DNA of 64,000 nt from contig NZ_JASERT010000001.1 of NCBI RefSeq assembly GCF_030027245.1, forward strand, positions 951,001-1,015,000. Direction: 5' to 3'. Shown one piece after another: positions 18,294 to 27,361 of the stretch (the stretch's first letter is position 1; each line of letters opens with the position of its first letter). This stretch comes from Asticcacaulis sp. EMRT-3 (GTDB taxonomy: Bacteria > Pseudomonadota > Alphaproteobacteria > Caulobacterales > Caulobacteraceae). The notes under the pieces are model-generated. The model ran no database searches, was not told the DNA's origin, and saw only the letters and a program-made list of their open reading frames with translations. Made by a program: the position numbers and the translations under genes.

Positions 18294-19778
18294 ATGCCCG
18301 ACACCCTTCAAACACCCCCTCAAGCCGCCGAAACCACCCCGCAAAGCCTGCCGCACAATCTCGAAGCGGAACAGGCCCTGCTGGGCTGCCTGCTGTTCGA
18401 CAATGGTGCCTATGAGCGCCTGTATGACGGGCTTCAGGCCCGCCATTTTTACGAGCCGTTCCATCAGCGCCTGTTTTCGGTGATCGAAGAACAGATCCGC
18501 ATCGGCCATCTGGCCGAGCCGATTGTGCTGGTGGACCGCTTCAAGGCCGATCAGGCGTTCAACGATCTGGGCGGCATCCGCTATTTCGCCGATCTGGTGG
18601 ATCGCGCCCCGCCCGCCGCCAATGCCTCGGACTATGCCCGCGTCATCTATGACCTGGCCCTGCGCCGCGAACTGATCCGGCTGGGTGGCGAAATCGCCAG
18701 GGCGGCTTCCGGCGAACAAAATGCCCGCGACCAGATCGAGGTGGCCGAGGCGCAACTGTTCGAACTGGCCGAAAAAGGCACCTCATCCACCGGTTTCGTG
18801 CCGTTTTCCGACGCGGTGGCGGGGGCTATCGGCGTGGCCGAGGAAGCCTTCAACCGCGATGGCGGGCTGGCGGGCATCGCCACGCGCCTGACCGATCTCG
18901 ACCGCCAGATCGGCGGCCTGCACAAGTCCGACCTGATCATCCTGGCCGGACGCCCTTCGATGGGCAAGACGGCGCTGGCCACCAATATCGCCATGAATGT
19001 GGCCAAGCACTACCAGTATGAACCGCAACCTGATGGCGGCCGCAAAACGGTGGATGGCGGCGTGGTCGCCTTCTATTCGCTCGAAATGTCGGCCGATCAG
19101 TTGGCCACCCGCCTGCTGGCCGATGCGTCGGGCGTGTCGTCCGACCGCCTGCGTAAGGGCGAAATCGACGTGTCGGAATTTGCCCGCCTGAAAGAGGCGG
19201 CGATGGAGATCAGCGCCTGCCCGCTCTATATCGACGATACGGGCGGCCTGTCCCTGGCCAAGCTGACGGCGCGCGCCCGCCGCCTGAAACGCACGGTCGG
19301 TCTTGACTGCATCATCGTCGATTATCTCCAGCTCGTCACCATCGGCGACGGCGGGGCTACGCAAAACCGCGTGCAGGAAGTCTCGACCATCACAATGGGG
19401 CTGAAATCTCTGGCCAAGGAACTGGCCGTGCCGGTCATCGCCCTGTCGCAGTTGTCACGTCAGGTCGAAAGCCGCGACGACAAACGCCCGCAGCTTTCCG
19501 ACCTGCGTGAATCGGGTTCCATCGAGCAGGACGCCGACATCGTGATGTTCGTTTACCGCGAAAGCTATTATCTCGGCCGCACCGAGCCAAAAGAAGGCAC
19601 CGAAGACCACCTGAAATGGCAGGAAGATATGGATGAACTGCGCGGCAAGGCTGAGGTGATCATCGGCAAGCAGCGCCACGGCCCTATCGGCACGGTGCGC
19701 CTGTCCTTCGACGAAAACGTCACCCGCTTCGGCAATCTGGCCCAGACGGGCCGGTACGACGACTATAACCGCGAATAA
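18294..19778 (+). CDS. dnaB: Replicative DNA helicase DnaB
   Basis: Hexameric 5'-3' helicase of the replisome. The N-terminal domain opens with LPHNLEAEQALLGCLL. The RecA-like C-terminal domain has Walker A GRPSMGKTALA, Walker B-like IIVDYLQL and the arginine-finger region DLRESGSIEQDADIVMFVYRE. The start is uncertain: the frame is open from a GTG at 18246, with an ATG at 18270 behind a possible GTAGG site; 18294 gives the N-terminus closest to the family. An insertion of about 12 residues (PQPDGGRKTVDG) lies after Walker A. Confidence 0.95.
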   Translation: MPDTLQTPPQAAETTPQSLPHNLEAEQALLGCLLFDNGAYERLYDGLQARHFYEPFHQRLFSVIEEQIRIGHLAEPIVLVDRFKADQAFNDLGGIRYFADLVDRAPPAANASDYARVIYDLALRRELIRLGGEIARAASGEQNARDQIEVAEAQLFELAEKGTSSTGFVPFSDAVAGAIGVAEEAFNRDGGLAGIATRLTDLDRQIGGLHKSDLIILAGRPSMGKTALATNIAMNVAKHYQYEPQPDGGRKTVDGGVVAFYSLEMSADQLATRLLADASGVSSDRLRKGEIDVSEFARLKEAAMEISACPLYIDDTGGLSLAKLTARARRLKRTVGLDCIIVDYLQLVTIGDGGATQNRVQEVSTITMGLKSLAKELAVPVIALSQLSRQVESRDDKRPQLSDLRESGSIEQDADIVMFVYRESYYLGRTEPKEGTEDHLKWQEDMDELRGKAEVIIGKQRHGPIGTVRLSFDENVTRFGNLAQTGRYDDYNRE

Positions 19779-19884
19779 CGGCTTGGGGCAAACCTTGCTT
19801 TACACGCCTGCTGGAGCAAGGCGCACGGCTTTTGGCTCCGAGCGAAACCACCATATTTCTCTTTGGAGGTTGATCGAAAGTGCG

Positions 19885-19892
19885 CGTTAACG
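19885..19892. promoter_or_regulatory. Short palindrome upstream of the GH2 gene
   Basis: The 8-bp palindrome cgttaacg lies about 100 bases before the GH2 start in an A+T-rich stretch. Such cores occur in operators of LacI-type sugar regulators, but no regulator gene is nearby and the arms do not extend, so this is a weak call. Confidence 0.2.
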
Positions 19893-19991
19893 ATCACGTA
19901 TATTCAATTATAGTACATTTTGATTGACGCATGTCTTTCTTGGCGGCAATGCTTCTATTCCCCCATATCAAGAGTACAGAAGCAAACCCAT

Positions 19992-22460
19992 ATGATTGAG
20001 AACAAAGGCGGCACCGACCGGCGCACCGTACTCAAGGCCCTTGGCACGACGACCCTGGTGACGACGGCCAGCGGAGGACTGCTCGGTCAGGCCATGCCCG
20101 CGTTCGCTGACACTGCTAGCGGCGCGGACCAGCCCAGAAGCGTCGCGCTTTTCAATTTCGGCTGGACTTTTAAGAACGGCGACATCGCCAATGCGCAGGA
20201 TCCCGCCCTGGATGACAGCGGCTGGCGCAAGCTCGACCTGCCGCACGATTTCCAGATCGAGCAGCCGTGGGACAAGTCGGCAAACAAGGGGCGCGGATTC
20301 AAGACACTCGGCGCCGCCTGGTATCGCAAGACCTTTGAGGCCGATAGCCGCTGGAAGGGTAAGCAGGTTCTGCTCGACTTCGAAGGTATCATGCTGTCCG
20401 GTGACGTGTGGGTGAACGGGAAGAAGGTCGGGGGCACAGCTTACGGCTATCTTGGCTTCGAAGCGGATATTTCTGACCTCATCCACTACGATGGCGCCAA
20501 TGTCGTGGCCGTGCGCGCCACGACCGAAGGGAATTCGCGCTGGTACACAGGCGGCGGCTTGTTCCGCGACGTGCATCTCGTGGTCAGAAATCCGGTCTCC
20601 ATCGCACGGCACGGTATTTTCGTGACGACGCCGGTCATCACAGCGAATAGCGCAGAGGTCAATGTCCAGGTCGAGGTCGCCGGGCTGCAAGGCAAGACCG
20701 ACGCCATCCAGATCAATACCAAAGTGTTCTCGCCGGATGGCAAGCTGGTCGCTTCCACCAGTGGCCCGGTTCCCATACCGCGCAACCTGCCCACGGCCGA
20801 AGTCCCGATGCCGAAGCTCGATGTGGCCGATCCGCAACTTTGGTCCGTCGAGACGCCTCAGTTGTACACTGCCGAAGTCGAGCTGGTGGCTGGCGACAAG
20901 GTGATCGACAGGATGACCAAGCGGTTCGGCATACGCACTATCGAATTCTCCAAGGAATTCGGCCTGCACGTGAATGGCAAGAAGGTCTTCCTGAAAGGCA
21001 TAGCCAATCACGACGATCTGGGTGCCGTCGGCGTGGCCGCCTATAAAACCTCGATCGCCAGGATGATGGACACCATCAAAGCCTTTGGCTTCAATCACAT
21101 CCGCACCTCGCACAATCCGTATTCGGAATCGTTCCTCGACCTTGCCGATGAAAAGGGCCTGCTGATCGTTGACGAGCTTTACGACAAGTGGGGCAGCACC
21201 GTGGCCTGGGCGGGCAGCCAGCCCTGGAATGATGTGTGGTTCGACAATATGAAGGAATGGATCAAGCGTGATCGCAATCACCCGTCGGTCATCATGTGGA
21301 GCTTCGGCAACGAATTGCAGTTCCAGGAAACGCGCTGGAACTGGCCTACCGGTGACTGGGGCAAGACCACCTATCGCATCATGGATGTGGTGGCCAAACG
21401 CTACGATCCGACCCGCAAGACGACGGTGGCGATGTATCCGGCCCGCGCCAACGGCATCATCAAGGCCGACCCTGCCTTCAAGATCAAGGAAAACATCGTT
21501 CCTCCCGAACTGGCGACGATCACGGATGTCGCCGCCTTCAACTATGTCTGGGACGACTATCAGGAATATCTGAAGCACGCGCCTGACATGATCATCTACC
21601 AAAGCGAGGCGGTCACCAACGAACTGGCCGCGCCCTATTTCGGCATGGACCGCGACAAGATGGTGGGCCTGGCCTATTGGGGTGCCATCGAATACTGGGG
21701 CGAATCCGACGGCTGGCCGAAGAAGGGCTGGGCCTATTCGTTCTTCAACCATGCCATGCAGCCCTTCCCGCAGGCATGGCTGACCAAGAGCATCTTCACC
21801 GATGAACCCCTCGTCCATATTGGCGTCGTTGACGGCGAAGGTGAGTCAAAAATGTGGAACGACGTCTTAGTCGGGCAGAAGGTTATTTCATCCCACTGGA
21901 ACCGCCAGGAGGGCAAGACCTACAACATCTATACCTATACCAATGCCGACGAAGTCGAGTTGCTGGTCAACGGAAGGTCCATCGGCGTGCAGAAGAATTC
22001 CACCGATGTGAGGGAGCGCAATACGATTTATTGGAAGGACGTGCCTTACGCGCCCGGCAAGATCACCGCGGTCGCTCGAACAGGCGGCAGGATTATCGCA
22101 AAACATGAGATCGAGACGACCGGCAAGGCCGTGGCGCTGATGCTTGAAACGGAAAATCCGGGCTGGAAGGCAGACGGCATGGATCTGCAATATGTGAAGG
22201 TCTACGCCGTGGACAGCAAGGGGCGCAAGGTGAGTACGGCCGGAGGCGAAGTCACCTTCAATGTCAGCGGCGCCGCACGCCTGATCGCCGTGGATAATGG
22301 TGACCACTGGAGCGATGACCTGTTCAGCGGTAACAAGAAGGTTCTGCACAACGGCTTTGCCATGGCGATCCTGCGTTCGGGACAATCGGCCGGCGCCGTC
22401 AAGCTGGAGGTCAGCGGGGCCGGCTTGAAAGGCATCGCCAAGACGTTTCAGGTGACGTGA
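19992..22460 (+). CDS. Glycoside hydrolase family 2 (beta-galactosidase-like), Tat-exported
   Basis: An 822-residue enzyme with the GH2 order: sugar-binding domain (about 60-210), immunoglobulin-like domain, TIM barrel (about 315-590), then further beta-domains of the kind found in large GH2 beta-galactosidases (YTNADEVELLVNGRSIG and a Big-like end). The acid/base is the Glu of WSFGNE and the likely nucleophile the Glu of IIYQSEAV. The N-terminus TDRRTVLKALG plus a hydrophobic stretch ending in AFADT is a Tat signal, so the enzyme should reach the periplasm or beyond. It probably releases a terminal beta-linked sugar. It stands alone, without a transporter or regulator. Confidence 0.9.
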   Translation: MIENKGGTDRRTVLKALGTTTLVTTASGGLLGQAMPAFADTASGADQPRSVALFNFGWTFKNGDIANAQDPALDDSGWRKLDLPHDFQIEQPWDKSANKGRGFKTLGAAWYRKTFEADSRWKGKQVLLDFEGIMLSGDVWVNGKKVGGTAYGYLGFEADISDLIHYDGANVVAVRATTEGNSRWYTGGGLFRDVHLVVRNPVSIARHGIFVTTPVITANSAEVNVQVEVAGLQGKTDAIQINTKVFSPDGKLVASTSGPVPIPRNLPTAEVPMPKLDVADPQLWSVETPQLYTAEVELVAGDKVIDRMTKRFGIRTIEFSKEFGLHVNGKKVFLKGIANHDDLGAVGVAAYKTSIARMMDTIKAFGFNHIRTSHNPYSESFLDLADEKGLLIVDELYDKWGSTVAWAGSQPWNDVWFDNMKEWIKRDRNHPSVIMWSFGNELQFQETRWNWPTGDWGKTTYRIMDVVAKRYDPTRKTTVAMYPARANGIIKADPAFKIKENIVPPELATITDVAAFNYVWDDYQEYLKHAPDMIIYQSEAVTNELAAPYFGMDRDKMVGLAYWGAIEYWGESDGWPKKGWAYSFFNHAMQPFPQAWLTKSIFTDEPLVHIGVVDGEGESKMWNDVLVGQKVISSHWNRQEGKTYNIYTYTNADEVELLVNGRSIGVQKNSTDVRERNTIYWKDVPYAPGKITAVARTGGRIIAKHEIETTGKAVALMLETENPGWKADGMDLQYVKVYAVDSKGRKVSTAGGEVTFNVSGAARLIAVDNGDHWSDDLFSGNKKVLHNGFAMAILRSGQSAGAVKLEVSGAGLKGIAKTFQVT

Positions 22461-22540
22461 TCCAAGGTCTGTCGTCAGGTTCGCTTTGGGCGCTAACCGG
22501 ACGCTGCAAAACGACAACATGAACTGGTCCTTCCCTCATA

Positions 22541-22600
22541 CCTCCCCAGCTTGCTGGGGAGGGGGACCGCGACGACGCGAAGCGGCGGCGGGGTGGTGGG
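22541..22600. repeat. REP-like palindromic intergenic element
   Basis: A perfect 10-bp stem, cctccccagc (22541-22550) with gctggggagg (22553-22562), is followed by a G-rich tail with gaccgcgacgacgcgaagcg and a run of ggtgggg. Elements of this form are scattered in the intergenic regions of many Caulobacterales and sphingomonads (from general knowledge). Only one copy is in this window. Confidence 0.55.
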
Positions 22601-22655
22601 GTTTCTTTCTTCCCCCCTTATTCCCGCCAGCCGCGCATCATGCTATCCCCCGTCC

Positions 22656-23705
22656 ATGACGTCTGAACACCCCACCGCCCGGCTCGACATCGACCTGAAC
22701 GCCCTGCTGCATAATTTCCATGCGCTGCAAAAACGCTGCCCCGGCGCTGAGATCGCCCCGGTGGTCAAGGCCGACGCCTATGGCCTGGGCATGGCCACCA
22801 TCGCCCCACATCTGGCGAAACACGGCGCGCGCACCTTCTTCGTGGCCCGCCTCGACGAAGGCATCGCCCTGCGCAAACGGCTGCCCGAAGCCGTCATCTA
22901 TGTGCTGGACGGCTTTACTGGCGATTTGCAAGCCTTCTTCACCCATCGCCTGCGACCGGTTCTGAACAGTCTCGCGCAATACCGGCTGTGGCATGATGGC
23001 CAAAGCCTGCCCGCCGCCCTGCATATGGATACCGGCATGAACCGGCTTGGCCTGCGCGTCGATGAACTGGCCGCCCTGCCCGCTGCGCCCGCCCCTGCCC
23101 TGCTGATCAGCCATCTGGCGTGCGGCGACACCCCCGATCACCCCGAAAACGCCCGCCAATCCGCCGCTTTTCGCACCCTCACCACCCGCTTTTCCGGCGT
23201 TCCGCGCTCGCTGGCCAACAGCGCCGGGGCCTTTCTTGGCGAGGCTTACCGCTTCGATCTGGTCCGCCCCGGCATCAGCCTGTATGGCGGCGGGCCCTTC
23301 GGCACCCCCCACCCCGAATTGCACCCGATTGCCCACCTTTCCGCCCGTATTTTGCAGGTCAGAGCGCTCAAAAAAGGCGAAACCGTCGGCTATGGTGCCA
23401 CCTTTACAGAGCCGCACGACATGCAACTGGCCACGCTCGGCATCGGTTATGCTGATGGCCTGTTGCGCAGCTTCGCCGAACGCGGCTTCGTTACCGTGAA
23501 CGGCCAGCGCCGCCGCCTGACAGGCCGCATTTCGATGGACGTGTGCAGTATCGATGTCACTGGCCTCGATGTGCAGGCGGGCGAATGGGTTGAAATCCTT
23601 GGCGATTCTCAAACTGTCGATGAGGTGGCCGCCGCGTCCGGCACCATCGCCTATGAGTGGCTGACCCGTCTGGGGCCACGCATTCCGCGCACATATCGCA
23701 CTTGA
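22656..23705 (+). CDS. alr: Alanine racemase
   Basis: A 349-residue PLP enzyme that interconverts L- and D-alanine for peptidoglycan. The PLP lysine is K38 in VVKADAYGLG. The second catalytic residue is the tyrosine of VGYGATF. Other family segments are MDTGMNRLGL, RPGISLYG and GRISMDVCSIDVT. The start at 22656 gives a normal N-terminus (ARLDIDLNALLHNF); the frame runs further upstream into the palindromic repeat. radA follows 52 bases later. Confidence 0.95.
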   Translation: MTSEHPTARLDIDLNALLHNFHALQKRCPGAEIAPVVKADAYGLGMATIAPHLAKHGARTFFVARLDEGIALRKRLPEAVIYVLDGFTGDLQAFFTHRLRPVLNSLAQYRLWHDGQSLPAALHMDTGMNRLGLRVDELAALPAAPAPALLISHLACGDTPDHPENARQSAAFRTLTTRFSGVPRSLANSAGAFLGEAYRFDLVRPGISLYGGGPFGTPHPELHPIAHLSARILQVRALKKGETVGYGATFTEPHDMQLATLGIGYADGLLRSFAERGFVTVNGQRRRLTGRISMDVCSIDVTGLDVQAGEWVEILGDSQTVDEVAAASGTIAYEWLTRLGPRIPRTYRT

Positions 23706-23757
23706 CACGCGCCCTCAAATCGGAACATATGAAGAACAACTTCATGCCGAGGATGTC

Positions 23758-25131
23758 ATGGCCCGCGATTCCGTTCAGTTTATCTGCCAGTCCTGCGGCA
23801 GCGTTTCCGCAAAATGGCAAGGGCAATGTCCAGGTTGCGGCCTGTGGAACACACTGGTTCAGGAAAGCTTCAGCGCCCCGCCCGGCGGGCTGAAACCGGA
23901 GACGGGCGGCAAGCTGTCGCGCCTCAATCGCTTGCAGTTTGAAACCCTTGACAGCGTTGATGAAGCTCCGGCGCGCATGGTGACCGGCATCGGTGAATTC
24001 GACCGCGTCTGCGGCGGCGGCGTGGTGCCCGGTTCGGCCATACTGATCGCCGGCGATCCCGGCGTTGGCAAGTCCACCTTGCTGTTGCAAGTGGCCGCAC
24101 AGGCAGCGCAAGGCGGTCTGAAGATCGGCTATATTTCCGGCGAAGAGGCCGTTGAGCAGATTCGTGGCCGCGCCACCCGCATGGGCGTATCGAAAGCGCC
24201 GGTCGATCTGGCCGCCGAAACCAGTCTGCGCACTATTCTCGAAGCCCTGAAGCGCGAAAAATTCGACCTCGTCGTCATTGATTCGATCCAGACCCTGTGG
24301 TCCGACGCCATCGAGGCGGCGCAGGGCTCGGTGTCGCAGGTGCGCGCCTGTGCGGGCGAACTGGTGCGACTGGCCAAGAAGCAGGGCACCTCGGTCATCA
24401 TGGTCGGCCACGTCACCAAGGAAGGCCAGATCGCCGGGCCGCGCGTCGTCGAACACATGGTCGATGTGGTCCTGTCGTTCGAAGGCGAGCGCGGCTATCC
24501 GTTCCGCATATTGCGCGGCGCCAAGAACCGTTTTGGCGCCACCGATGAGATCGGCGTGTTTGAAATGGGCGATGCGGGTCTGCGCGAAGTGCCCAATCCG
24601 TCCGCCCTGTTTTTGGGTGATGGCCACGAACGCGCCGCCGGTTCGGCGGTTTTCGCCGGTATCGAAGGTTCGCGGCCCGTTCTGGTCGAGATGCAGGCGC
24701 TCGTCGCCCCGTCAGCCTATGGCACGCCGCGCCGCGCCGTTGTCGGCTGGGATTCCGGGCGGCTGGCCATGATTCTGGCCGTGCTGGAATCGCGCTGCGG
24801 CGTGTCGTTTGGCCAGAAGGATGTCTATCTCAATGTGGCGGGCGGCTTGCGCATTTCCGAGCCTGCCGCCGATCTGTGCGCGGCGCTGGCGCTGGTGTCG
24901 GCCCTGACCGACACGCCGCTGCCGCGCGACGGCGTGGTGTTCGGCGAAATCAGCCTGTCGGGCGATGTGCGCGGCGTTTCGCGCAGCGAGGGCCGCCTGA
25001 AAGAAGCGCTGAAACTGGGCTTTTCCTGCGCTATTTCAGCCGCTTCCGCCGCCGATAATGCCCCGCTCACAGTGCATGGTTTTCGCTCGCTGGCCGATGC
25101 GATCACGCGGCTTTTCCCTGCGGAGGCATAA
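23758..25131 (+). CDS. radA: DNA repair protein RadA
   Basis: A 457-residue RecA-like ATPase that promotes branch migration during recombinational repair. It has a C4 zinc finger (C10, C13, C24, C27), Walker A GDPGVGKST, the RadA-specific KNRFG motif (GAKNRFGATDEIGVF) and a C-terminal Lon-like domain with the ending SEGRLKEALKLGF. The alr-radA neighbourhood is usual in alphaproteobacteria. Confidence 0.97.
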   Translation: MARDSVQFICQSCGSVSAKWQGQCPGCGLWNTLVQESFSAPPGGLKPETGGKLSRLNRLQFETLDSVDEAPARMVTGIGEFDRVCGGGVVPGSAILIAGDPGVGKSTLLLQVAAQAAQGGLKIGYISGEEAVEQIRGRATRMGVSKAPVDLAAETSLRTILEALKREKFDLVVIDSIQTLWSDAIEAAQGSVSQVRACAGELVRLAKKQGTSVIMVGHVTKEGQIAGPRVVEHMVDVVLSFEGERGYPFRILRGAKNRFGATDEIGVFEMGDAGLREVPNPSALFLGDGHERAAGSAVFAGIEGSRPVLVEMQALVAPSAYGTPRRAVVGWDSGRLAMILAVLESRCGVSFGQKDVYLNVAGGLRISEPAADLCAALALVSALTDTPLPRDGVVFGEISLSGDVRGVSRSEGRLKEALKLGFSCAISAASAADNAPLTVHGFRSLADAITRLFPAEA

Positions 25132-25150
25132 ACGCGATTCCCGCAACAGG

Positions 25151-25167
25151 TTAACAAAGATTGTTAA
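25151..25167. promoter_or_regulatory. Perfect 7-3-7 palindrome upstream of cvpA-purF
   Basis: TTAACAA (25151-25157), AGA, TTGTTAA (25161-25167) is a perfect inverted repeat 110 bases ahead of cvpA. Its A+T-rich arms suit an operator better than a terminator. It is not a CtrA site because the half-sites are 9 bases apart, not 7. The binding protein is unknown. Confidence 0.3.
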
Positions 25168-25276
25168 AATTCGTGACGAATGATATGCAAACCGGCGCGG
25201 CACTCCCTAGTCTTGAACGGCATGATAAAAATCGATCTGGTACTGGAAAAGCCTCAACGCCACTACATATAGGGGG

Positions 25277-25783
25277 ATGCATATGCAGCTTTACGATTTC
25301 ATCTTCCTGGCGTTTCTGGCTATTTCGTGTTTCGCGGGCGTCATGCGCGGCGGCGTCAAGGAACTGGTGAACCTGATCGCGTTTTTCCTGGCCATGATGG
25401 TCGCCGTTGTCAGCAAGGGCTACATCGTCAAGGCCTTTCACCTCGGCATCATCACCGGCTATGTCACCGCCTTTATTCTCTTTGTACTGATTTATTTTGC
25501 CATTCGCTATCTGGGCCATGCCCTGTCCGACAAGGTGCAGAAACAGAAAGCCCTCGGCGCGTTTGATCGTGTGCTGGGGTTCGCGGTCGGCTTTGTCCGT
25601 ACACTGGTGGTTCTGGGCGTATTCCATTTGATTTTTTCCGCCGTCACGCCTATTGAGCGGCAGCCCCACTGGTTTCGGGCCGCCAAGATCTACCCGCTGG
25701 GCGCGAAGTGCGCCAAGCTCATCCAGGCCTTCATCCCCGCAGGATCCGGCATGGCTGAAAAGGTGGCCGCGAACAACGAGTAA
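25277..25783 (+). CDS. cvpA: CvpA family membrane protein
   Basis: A 168-residue inner-membrane protein with four hydrophobic segments. The CvpA signature is present (YDFIFLAFLAISCFAGVMRGGVKELVNL and GAFDRVLGFAVGFVRTLVVL). In E. coli cvpA lies next to purF and is needed for colicin V export and envelope homeostasis. The same linkage holds here, with purF 58 bases downstream. The codon after ATG-CAT is also ATG (25283), so either may be used. Confidence 0.93.
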   Translation: MHMQLYDFIFLAFLAISCFAGVMRGGVKELVNLIAFFLAMMVAVVSKGYIVKAFHLGIITGYVTAFILFVLIYFAIRYLGHALSDKVQKQKALGAFDRVLGFAVGFVRTLVVLGVFHLIFSAVTPIERQPHWFRAAKIYPLGAKCAKLIQAFIPAGSGMAEKVAANNE

Positions 25784-25841
25784 CCGACCGTGCCCGGCTT
25801 GCGGCCTTCGGGAACGGTCCCGCGTTTGGAAAAGAGATACC

Positions 25842-27353
25842 ATGCTGTCGTCCCAGATCGACCTGTCTGCCCTCACCGATCCGGATGCCTATACCCGCGA
25901 CCTTGAAGATGACCGCCCGCGCCTCGAATGCGGCGTGTTCGGTGTCTATGGCATTGATGACGCCAGCGCGATCACCGTTCTGGGGATGCACGCCCTACAG
26001 CACCGCGGCGAAGAAGCCTGCGGCATCGCCTCCTGCGATGGCCGTCGCTTCTATACCGAACGCGAGCACGGTCTGGTTGGCGATGTGTTTACCCAACCGG
26101 AAATCGTCAGCCGCCTGAAGGGGCGCGCCGCCATCGGCCACACCCGCTATTCCACGGCGGGCGGAGCCTTCATTCGCAATATCCAGCCGATGTTCGCCGA
26201 TCTTGACGATGGCGGCATAGCGCTGGCCCATAACGGCAATCTGACCAATTTCATGTTCCTGCGCACCAAGCTGGTATCGGAAGGTTCGATCTTCCAGTCC
26301 ACTTCGGATTCGGAAGTGATCCTGCACCTGATCGCCCGGTCGCGGCAATTGCAGGTCATCGACCGCTTTATCGACGCCCTACGCCATATCGAAGGCGGTT
26401 TCGCCATCGTGGCCCTGACCAAGAACATGCTGATCGGGGCGCGCGATCCCCTGGGTATTCGTCCGTTGGTCATCGGCAAGCTGGGCGATTCCTATGTGCT
26501 GGCTTCCGAAACCTGCGCGCTCGACATGATCGGCGCCAGTTTCGTGCGCGATGTCGAGCACGGCGAAGTGGTGCAGATCGATGAGGGCGGCCTCAAATCC
26601 TACAAACCGTTCGATCAGAAATCCGCCCGTCCCTGCCTGTTTGAATATATCTATTTCGCCCGCCCCGATTCGGTTGTGAATGGCCAGTCCATCTATGCCG
26701 TGCGCAAGGCGATGGGCCGCCAACTGGCGCTGGAACACCCGGCCGACGCCGATATTGTCGTGCCCGTGCCCGATTCCGGCGTACCGGCTTCGTTAGGCTT
26801 TGCCGAACAATCGGGCCTGCCGTTTGAACTGGGCATTATCCGCAATCACTATGTCGGCCGCACCTTCATCCAGCCGACGCAAGGCATCCGCGATCTCGGC
26901 GTGCGCAAGAAGCACGCGCCCAATCGCATCGTGCTGGAAGGCAAGCGCGTCATCCTGATCGACGATTCGATTGTGCGCGGCACCACCTCGGTCAAGATTG
27001 TCCGCATGGTGCGAGCGGCTGGCGCGAAAGAGGTGCATCTGCGTTCGGCTTCGCCGCCGATCATGTGGCCCGATTTTTACGGTATCGATATGCCGGATCG
27101 TGAGAAGCTGCTGGCCGCCAATCACACGCTGGAAGAAATGCGCGTCAAGCTGGAATGCGATTCGCTGGGCTTCCTGTCGGTTGACGGACTTTACAAGGCG
27201 ATGGGACACAATCGCCGCAATCCCGAATGCCCCCAATTCACCGACCATTATTTCACCGGCGAATACCCCACCCGCCTGACCGACCGCGAAGGCCTTTCGG
27301 ACGATTCCGATGCACCCGGTTCGCAATTGTCGCTGCTCGTCAACGCCCACTGA
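25842..27353 (+). CDS. purF: Amidophosphoribosyltransferase
   Basis: First enzyme of de novo purine synthesis: PRPP plus glutamine gives phosphoribosylamine. The glutaminase nucleophile C30 (ECGVFGVYG) follows a 29-residue propeptide-like N-terminus. The glutaminase part has HRGEEACGI and GHTRYSTAG. The phosphoribosyltransferase part has the PRPP loop VILIDDSIVRGTTS. The C-terminus LGFLSVDGLYKAMG is typical. The start at 25842 has GGAAAAGAGATACC ahead. An SDR gene follows 8 bases after the stop. Confidence 0.97.
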   Translation: MLSSQIDLSALTDPDAYTRDLEDDRPRLECGVFGVYGIDDASAITVLGMHALQHRGEEACGIASCDGRRFYTEREHGLVGDVFTQPEIVSRLKGRAAIGHTRYSTAGGAFIRNIQPMFADLDDGGIALAHNGNLTNFMFLRTKLVSEGSIFQSTSDSEVILHLIARSRQLQVIDRFIDALRHIEGGFAIVALTKNMLIGARDPLGIRPLVIGKLGDSYVLASETCALDMIGASFVRDVEHGEVVQIDEGGLKSYKPFDQKSARPCLFEYIYFARPDSVVNGQSIYAVRKAMGRQLALEHPADADIVVPVPDSGVPASLGFAEQSGLPFELGIIRNHYVGRTFIQPTQGIRDLGVRKKHAPNRIVLEGKRVILIDDSIVRGTTSVKIVRMVRAAGAKEVHLRSASPPIMWPDFYGIDMPDREKLLAANHTLEEMRVKLECDSLGFLSVDGLYKAMGHNRRNPECPQFTDHYFTGEYPTRLTDREGLSDDSDAPGSQLSLLVNAH

Positions 27354-27361
27354 GAGGTGCC

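Noticed and set aside
19968..21818. 616-codon open frame antisense to the GH2 gene
   Set aside because: It mirrors the codon structure of the GH2 gene, has no ribosome site and shows no family features; high G+C genes give such long antisense frames.
25151..25167. TTAA...TTAA pair as a CtrA site
   Set aside because: The half-sites are 9 bases apart; CtrA needs 7. It is better described as a palindrome.
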